This document shows positions 57,301 to 64,000 of a stretch of 64,000 nt of DNA, piece by piece. Source of the DNA: Conus ventricosus. Its lineage: Eukaryota; Mollusca; Gastropoda; Neogastropoda; Conidae. How positions within the stretch are numbered: position 1 is the stretch's first letter; each line of letters opens with the position of its first letter. Both the position numbers and the translations under genes were made by a program. The notes beneath the pieces are model-generated. The model saw only the letters and a list, made by a program, of their open reading frames with translations. It had not been told where the DNA came from and ran no database searches. The stretch lies in NCBI GenBank assembly GCA_018398815.1, contig CM031610.1, positions 36,045,914 through 36,109,913 on the forward strand, read 5' to 3'.

Positions 57301-60300
57301 TAAACCCCCCTATTGAAAACAAAACCGCATCATAAAAAGAGGGGTTTAGTCATCGAGGGTTTTTATCAGAACCAGTTAACTTTGCTGTGTTTTGCGCAAA
57401 AACGGGGTGGGGATTTTGTCGTATGTGATTTTTAAAATTCACATGATCCTTTGGTGATTCAGTGTAAAGATTTCTTTTTTTTTTTACCCCTTCAGAGGGT
57501 TATTTTGACAAAAACTGAAAGGAAATTAAACCAATGACAAACCATTTAAAAACTCAGCAACAAAAATAGACAAAAAGGTTTTTAAAAGGATCTGTAACGA
57601 ATTCAATATTAAATCAAGACAGGCTTTAGAAAAAGTTGGTTTTCCATAATCAGGGGCCTAGGGGGACTTTATTTTCGGGGCACCCACCAGAAAAAAAACT
57701 AGGCTGGACCCCCTTTTCAAATCTTTCTTTTAAAGGGAAATAACGGGTTACCCGGGGGGCCCTACAGAAAGAGCAAAAAAAGGCATGGAAAAATTTTATC
57801 TTGGGAACTTTTTTGGGCCTAATAGGGGGGAATAAAACGAAAAAAAGGATTTCTATTCGTACTTTTTTTTGGTGTTTGCTGGGGGGCGCAACCCAAGGCA
57901 AGATCAAGCTTTCTGACCCTTCTACTGGCTTTGACGCGCAAAAACAATTTTAGAAAATTTAGAGGACGCCATTATTTACAGTTGTTTTTACCAAAAAGTA
58001 TTGAAAGTCCCAAAATGTTTTACAAAAAGCAAGATCAAAAGTAGACTTTGTTTTGGGGCAGGGTTTTTTACATGCTGTTCTGCCCTCAGCCTCCAGAAAA
58101 GGTACAAAAATTAAACTTTTAATAATAAAAATTTTTTTATAGCAGGAAAATGAACAAAAGGGGGGGGAAAAAAAAACGACAAAAAAATTCTGAGTTTGAA
58201 ATTATTCAAACAATAAAAAAAACCCCCAAGAATTTAATTTTCCAAACCTTCCCCCAATAAAAAAACCCCCAAAGTCATTAAAGGGACTCAGAAAAGCTCG
58301 CGGATCTGTTCGCAAATTGACCATGAATATAAAAAGACAGCGCTTGTTCTTGGATTAACTGGCATTGGGTTTTACTTGGTCTTTATTTTTTAAATAGAAA
58401 ACCCAATTTTAAACAAAAAAACAAATTCCCCCATAAGTGTGGGCCCTTTAAAGCAATTACTTTGCTTGCAGTAGACAAAAGCCAGCTGAAAATTACCCCC
58501 CAAAATTTTTTCCTGGTAAACCCTTCCCAACGGCTTTCCCGGGCAAATTTTTTTTTAATAAACTTGCAAGATGATCAATTTTTTTTTTTTACCCATGTTT
58601 TTTTCAGGTGGGGGCGGGGGGGCGGAGGCACTGGACTTTGACCCGCCCCCGGAAATTAAAAAAACCCCTTGTGGGGCTTATTGCAAAACCCCAAAGGTGT
58701 TTTAACGCTTGCAAATTGTAAACCCCTTGCTTTTAAAAACAGTGTTCGAAATTCGTTCTGTAGTGTTGTTTTCCATAAAAAAATTTTTTCGATTTTTTCT
58801 CTTATTCATTACTTGAGTTCGTTTTGGGTTCGGTTAGTTTTGGGTCACTTCTAGTCTTGCGGGGATCTTTCTTGTTCAAGTTTTTTTTTGTCTTTGGGTT
58901 ATTCTTTTTTTTAAAAATCGGGCCCCCTAAGTTGGCTTTCATCACCCTCAACGGTTTTTTTTTTTCCCTTTTTATATGCCATTAGTTCACCTATTTTTTT
59001 CCCTATATTTTTTGTTAATTCGCCTTTGAGGGTTTTTTTAACCCACATAAAGAGTTAAAAATTTCCTCGCAGGGGTAGCGGCGAGTCGGGGTTTAGTCTT
59101 TAACGCGGGTTTCTTCAAAAAAAAATTTGGATTCTGCTTCAAATTTTTTTTAAAATTTTCACCTCCCTGATTGTTTTTAATTTTTTAAGTTCCATGTTTT
59201 GTTTTGGGTTTATCTGTGGGGAGTTTTTGGCAGTGTGTTTTGAAGTTTAGAAACTCCCTCCCCCCTTAATTTTGGCCTAAAAAGGCCAAGGCGTTTTTGG
59301 GATCTTTAAACTGAGTTTTTGGTATAATTGTACTTTTGGGCTTAAAACTTTTGAGGGGTTGGTTTTTTTGTAAGCCAAACCCAAGTTGCCCTTGGTCGTT
59401 TTTTACAGAAAAATGAAAATCTTTTAATTCAAAAATTTTTTTGGGGGGTCTAAAAATTGGGGGGTTTCTTGCCCTTAAACTTTTTTAAAAGTTTTAAAAC
59501 CCTTTTACTTTCTTTTAAAATTCATGCCGCATTGGAGCATTGAGCGATCCCCTTTGTCAAAGGGACCCTTTTAAACTCATATGTCTACGGGTCAAAAAAC
59601 CCTAATCTTCTTCATCTTCAATTCCTGCCATGTTTTAAATAATTACTTTTTATTTTGTTTATTAAAAAATGGAAAAAAGCCCTGGCTCGGGTTTTGCCCG
59701 GGATTAAAATGAAAGAGCCCCCAAAGGGGTGAAGGGAAATTAAAAGGAAAATTACGGGTTTCCAAAAAATCCATCTACTATTGATGCAGATAAAAATTTT
59801 TTACTGTCAAAAATTTCCCGACCTAGGGAGGAAGAAGTGATTTGCTGGTCCCGGCCCTATTTTCTTTCAAAATAGAACTCGGGTTCAACAACAGACCCAA
59901 ACAGGGGCGTTGTACTGAATCTGGGGGGGAATGTTTAAAAAAAATTTTCAAAAACTTGAGGGGCCCGAAAAATTTTTTTTTACACCCCAAAAAAAAGGGA
60001 CTATTTTTAAACCCCTTTTTGGGTCTATGGGCTAATGGGGAAAGAAAAGGGGGGTTTTATCTTGGGGTTTAAGGAAAATTTAAAAAGGGAAAAAGCGCTA
60101 AAAACCCTTTTTAAATAGGCGCCGCCAGATACTTAAAAAGGAAAAACCCAAAAAGTTTAAAAAAATTTTACTGTTAAAATTTGCGTATGGAAATCGCTTT
60201 CTATTCCTTAGATTTTTTAGTTGTTAAAAGCGCATGCCCCCATCTTTTAAGGAGCATTTTTAAAAAAAAAGATTGTCTTATGAACTAACCCTTTTTTGAA

Positions 60301-63300
60301 TACCCAACGTGTTATCAAAACTTTTGGGCCGAAGCCAAAATCCCGCATTTTGACATCTCGTTAGAGTTTGACGTTTTTTTGCAACCCCGATTTAGCAAAA
60401 CTGAAATTTAAAAAACAAATATGAGTCAAAATTTGCCCAAAATATTACGAAAGAGTGATTCATCTACAAAAATATCCAAAAAGCAGGGCAGGCATATATG
60501 GAATTTTTGTTTTTTGCACCACGGGAATTCGCCTTTTTAAAGGGATTTTTTTTGCTGTGTGGAAAAATGAAGAAAACCCTTTTAAAAGAGCCCAAATGGG
60601 AAAAATTTTTTTTAAACTAAAAAAAACGAAAGTGCAAAGTAAAATTGACGGGGGTCCTAACCCAAAACTACGCTAGCGGGCTTTTGACCTTTCATCATTT
60701 TGACGAAATAAAAAAATTGTTTTGGGGGGGGGGGGGGTTGAAAAACCAAAAGCAGACCCGTGTCTAAAGATTTACATCTTCACAATGTTTGGTTGATGAT
60801 TATTTAACCCAAAAAAATTTCGGTTTTTGGATTGACCTAAGGTTTACAGTTATAATGAGTTGTTTGGAAGCGGGGGGAGGGAAAAATGAGAGAGTAAAAA
60901 AAACATTCCCAAAATTTTAAAGAAAAAGAAAACCGATAAACCGCTTTTAAAGTACATTTGTTTTTATTATTGTTTCGCGTGAATATTCAAGGAAAAAAAG
61001 ATTAGGGAAAATTTTTATTTTACTAAATTATTTTTCATTTTAAAAAAAAAGCTGTCGTTAAGGGTTTTTCCCAAATGTTTCCTACAGCCCCCGGAGAGGC
61101 CCAAAAAGAAAAGTTTGTAAAAAAAACCTTGCATTAAAAAAACCCTTTGGTTTAAAAAAAATTACACAAAGGGAAAAAAAACTAGGCAGGGCCTTTTTAA
61201 AATACAAGCAAAACCAAACGAAGGGAAATTTTGCTGCCCCTTTTAAAGCTGTTACATATGTTAATAAGGGGAAAATCAACTATAAGTGCTCCCATCAGCT
61301 TTGGGAAAGGGGGTTAAAGGGCTCCCTTTGCAACGGGGGATAGGCGCACCCCCGGGGTTTACCCCTAAAGGGGGTTTTTTTTTTTAGCTCTGGCCTTTTG
61401 TTCGTTTTTGTAGGTGCTGCTAGCAAAAAAATTAAAAACTAAAATCCAAAAGCACACAGTTTTGGTTCAAATAATAACAGCTAAACTTAGCTCGTTTAAA
61501 CGACAATAAATAAGCCCTAGCTGACTCAAAACAAACACGGGGGAAAAAATTTTGTCGTTTTTTCAAAGGGGTTTTGTTTTCTACAAAAAAACAAAAATTT
61601 GGGTTTTTCAAAGAAAGGCGGGGACCCAAATTTTTTCAACAGCAGAACCCGAGCAGGTAAAAAAGGAATGCTTAAAAAAGTTAAAAGAGACATTTAACTC
61701 TGTTCTTAAACAGTAAAATTAAAAAACAAAAAAAAAAACAAAAAAGGGGTTTTTTACTTTAGTTTATGAGTCCAAAAAACAAAAAGGCCGTTTGTTTTTG
61801 ATTCTGATTAAGTATTTTTTTTTTTAAATTTAAAAAAAAAAATTTTGGCCCTTTGAAAAGAAAGGGCAGCATGGCTAAGTATATGAAGGACAAGAAGAAT
61901 TTTTTGAAGGAATGCCCTTTTGAAGGGGAGCGTTTATCAAGAGATGAATTTTTATTGATTTAGGGAAATCATTTACCCAACAAACCCTACAGGCAAGCGG
62001 TTTTTACATGCAATTTTTCAAGTTCAAGTAAACTAACCCAAAAGACCAAAAGGTTAAAGTAATGTTTGCTTTTTTTAATCGACTATTTAACAATAAATGA
62101 AAGGGAAAAAAAAAAAGTCTGGGGGCTCGGGCTAAAAACAGACATTCTTTCCTTAAAAGACTTAACACCCGGTTTTGGGGAGGGCCAACTCTTACACAGT
62201 TTTACCTGGGCCGGGGTGAAGAATTTTAAAATGAGGGTCTGGTTTTTTTTAGAGGGCAAATCTTAGAGATTAATTAAAAAGGCTAAATATGCGCCGATTT
62301 TTGGGAAGGCTTCATTCCCCTACCTCGGGAAGTTGGTTTTTAAAGAGAAACAGTTTTTTAAAAAAAAAAAAATTTTAGACAAACCCAAAAAATTTAAGGG
62401 GGTTTCGTTTTTGCCCAAGGGGGGTGCATCATGTCCCCGGAACCCCGCAGAGAGTGTTTACTAACTATCGGCAATTCACCCCAAAAATCCCTTTTTTTCA
62501 ATGGGGTATCCCTTTTCCCGTTAGGGTAGACCCAAAATTTATCAGTTTGAAGAAACAAAAAAAAACCCAAAAACTGTTAATTTTATTTAAAATGGATAGG
62601 GGGGAAAACCCAAAAAAGGTGCCAAATTTAAAATGTCCAGGAAAAAGTCCAACAATTGGCGAACCCGCCAAAAGTCATGTGGCCCTTTTTTTCCCAATGT
62701 TTTCGCCAGCAGGGGTCCCCATTCCCCAAATTTATACGGGAAAAAATGAGAAAACTTTTTGCAGAAAACTTCAAAAAAGGGTCATGGCAAACAAAAATTC
62801 TGAAAAAATTTTTAAAAAGGGAAAGCCCTCTGTTTAAACCCGCGAGCGAAAAAATTTAAGAAACATTGTAAAAAAAACGAAAACTGTAAGACAGAACTAA
62901 ATACGCCCCCGCCAAAGGGTCTAAAATTTGTTTTTAAGGGGGAAAGGAAAAAACTTTCCCCCAAATTTTCCATATGTTGTTTTCGCAGAATTCGGGTCGC
63001 TTATTGTACCTTTTGAAGGGCCGGGGCCCAAAAAACTTCGAAAAAAAGTCTTTTAAAGAGTATTTTTCAGATTTGTTCATTTGCCTTTAAATTTTTGTCC
63101 CGGTGGTTTGGTTTCTCATTCAACGCCCCGAAATTTTTCAGGGGACCGGGTGCGGCTAGAAGGGTTTTTTACCGCCCTGCAGCAGGCGTAATGACTGTTT
63201 TAATAATTGAATTTATTGAAAACTGATGACGTCTTTTAAAACCAAACAGTATGCCTCAGCCACTCACTGTTGGATTTTTTGGGTTTTTGGGCCCCTCATC

Positions 63301-64000
63301 AGACGCAGCGAAAACCAAAAGTAAGAGGGCCGATCAATTTTGTGGAAAATTTAGAGGAGCGGCGCATAACAAATGCCCAAACTTCAAATAAAGTTTTAAC
63401 CAAAGACATGGAAGGGTTTCCCCTTTCTTTTAAAACTTGGAGGGTTTCGACTCTCTCTTATATTGCAAGCAGTTAAAACCCAAAGCCCCCCGGGGGTTTG
63501 CATGCATTGACAGTCATTAAAAAATAAATGGGCTTTAAACTAAATTAAAATGTTTTTTTATGACCCATGCAAAACATGATGGGATTCCCTTAGAGTCATA
63601 GCTAAGTCCTTAAATCCCTGCCCCAAAAAAGGAAAAAATATTTTGGCCCCAAAATCCGTTTTAAAAAGGGCGTTTATCCTTATGAGTAAAAAGGAAAAAG
63701 TTTGGGGAAAGGGTTTTATGAAGTCACAATTCCCCCTAAAAGGGGCTTCTTTTCTTTGTTCAGAGGGAAAAAAACTTAGTGAAATTTTGATTTCCCGCAA
63801 GCTCAAGATGCGTGGCGAAGTTAGATTGTAAAACCCAGGGGGCTATCATGATTTTATTTAAGGGCAGTGGGATGTTTGTTGGCGGACGTCTTTGAAAATT
63901 ACGGAAAAACCCCGCATTTAAAAATTATAGCCTGGTTTCCCGCGCATTATATTTCTGCGCCCGGGATGAGTTGGGGAAAGCTTTCTTAAAGGTTTTTTTG
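54331..64000. other. Low-quality, homopolymer-biased sequence; no genes called
   Basis: Composition changes abruptly: runs of AAA, TTTT, GGGG and CCCC replace mixed dinucleotides almost everywhere. The first part echoes upstream sequence in corrupted form. 'ggcaggtgccccaaaggagg' (54551) echoes 'ggaggtgctcaatattaggg' (53504). 54670-54860 echoes 53990-54180, and 55090-55330 echoes 54105-54325 again. Short ORFs here are rich in Lys/Phe/Pro and Gly from homopolymers and show no domain. I see nothing to annotate between 55330 and 64000. Confidence 0.7.

Overview
This is eukaryotic, intron-bearing, repeat-rich DNA from an animal, most likely a marine mollusc or other lophotrochozoan. The animal call rests on an EED Polycomb gene with spliced exons. 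The mollusc call is inference from the flavour of the repeats: tRNA-headed SINEs, RNase H-bearing LINE tails, hAT, piggyBac and R2-like remnants, and long CA/TC microsatellites. No prokaryotic operon, CRISPR array, rRNA or functional tRNA gene is visible.

Layout. About 1-750 holds a decayed Gypsy-like Gag fragment on the minus strand. 920-2372 is a 72-bp satellite that runs into a deleted piggyBac-like transposase (2373-3691). A small acidic ORF of unknown function follows, then a 301-bp palindromic foldback element (4275-4575). From 6448 to 17349 lie five plus-strand exons encoding the C-terminal 202 residues of EED, the H3K27me3-reading WD40 subunit of PRC2. The exons have clean splice sites and phases; the exons for the N-terminal half are not in the window. 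Its introns hold piggyBac-like elements and SINEs. 21.1-24.5 kb is a large satellite with a 42-bp core unit. 27.5-28.7 and 37.1-37.5 kb carry LINE 3' fragments. 34.6-39.5 kb is an old satellite of about 40 bp cut into pieces by transposons, among them a DNA transposon bounded by 13-bp inverted repeats and a 6-bp target duplication (34678-36606). 45.9-46.5 kb has an R2-like endonuclease remnant. 49573-53616 is a hAT element whose broken ORF is interrupted by a long SINE. From about 54.33 kb to the end the sequence changes character (homopolymer blocks, echoes of the preceding 0.8 kb) and looks like uncorrected low-quality sequence, so I annotate no genes there.

The most interesting result is a relationship between elements. 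A retroposon with a core of about 830 bp and a tRNA-like head occurs in three near full-length copies with target-site duplications (12985-13959, 44543-45410, 52308-53152) and several decayed ones. A roughly 42-bp internal segment of it is the monomer of the 21.1-24.5 kb satellite. That satellite runs directly into the remainder of a decayed copy of the same retroposon, so it seems to have arisen by amplification inside one. I found no convincing new multi-gene system: EED is the only gene I can name securely, and nearly everything else is mobile or satellite DNA.
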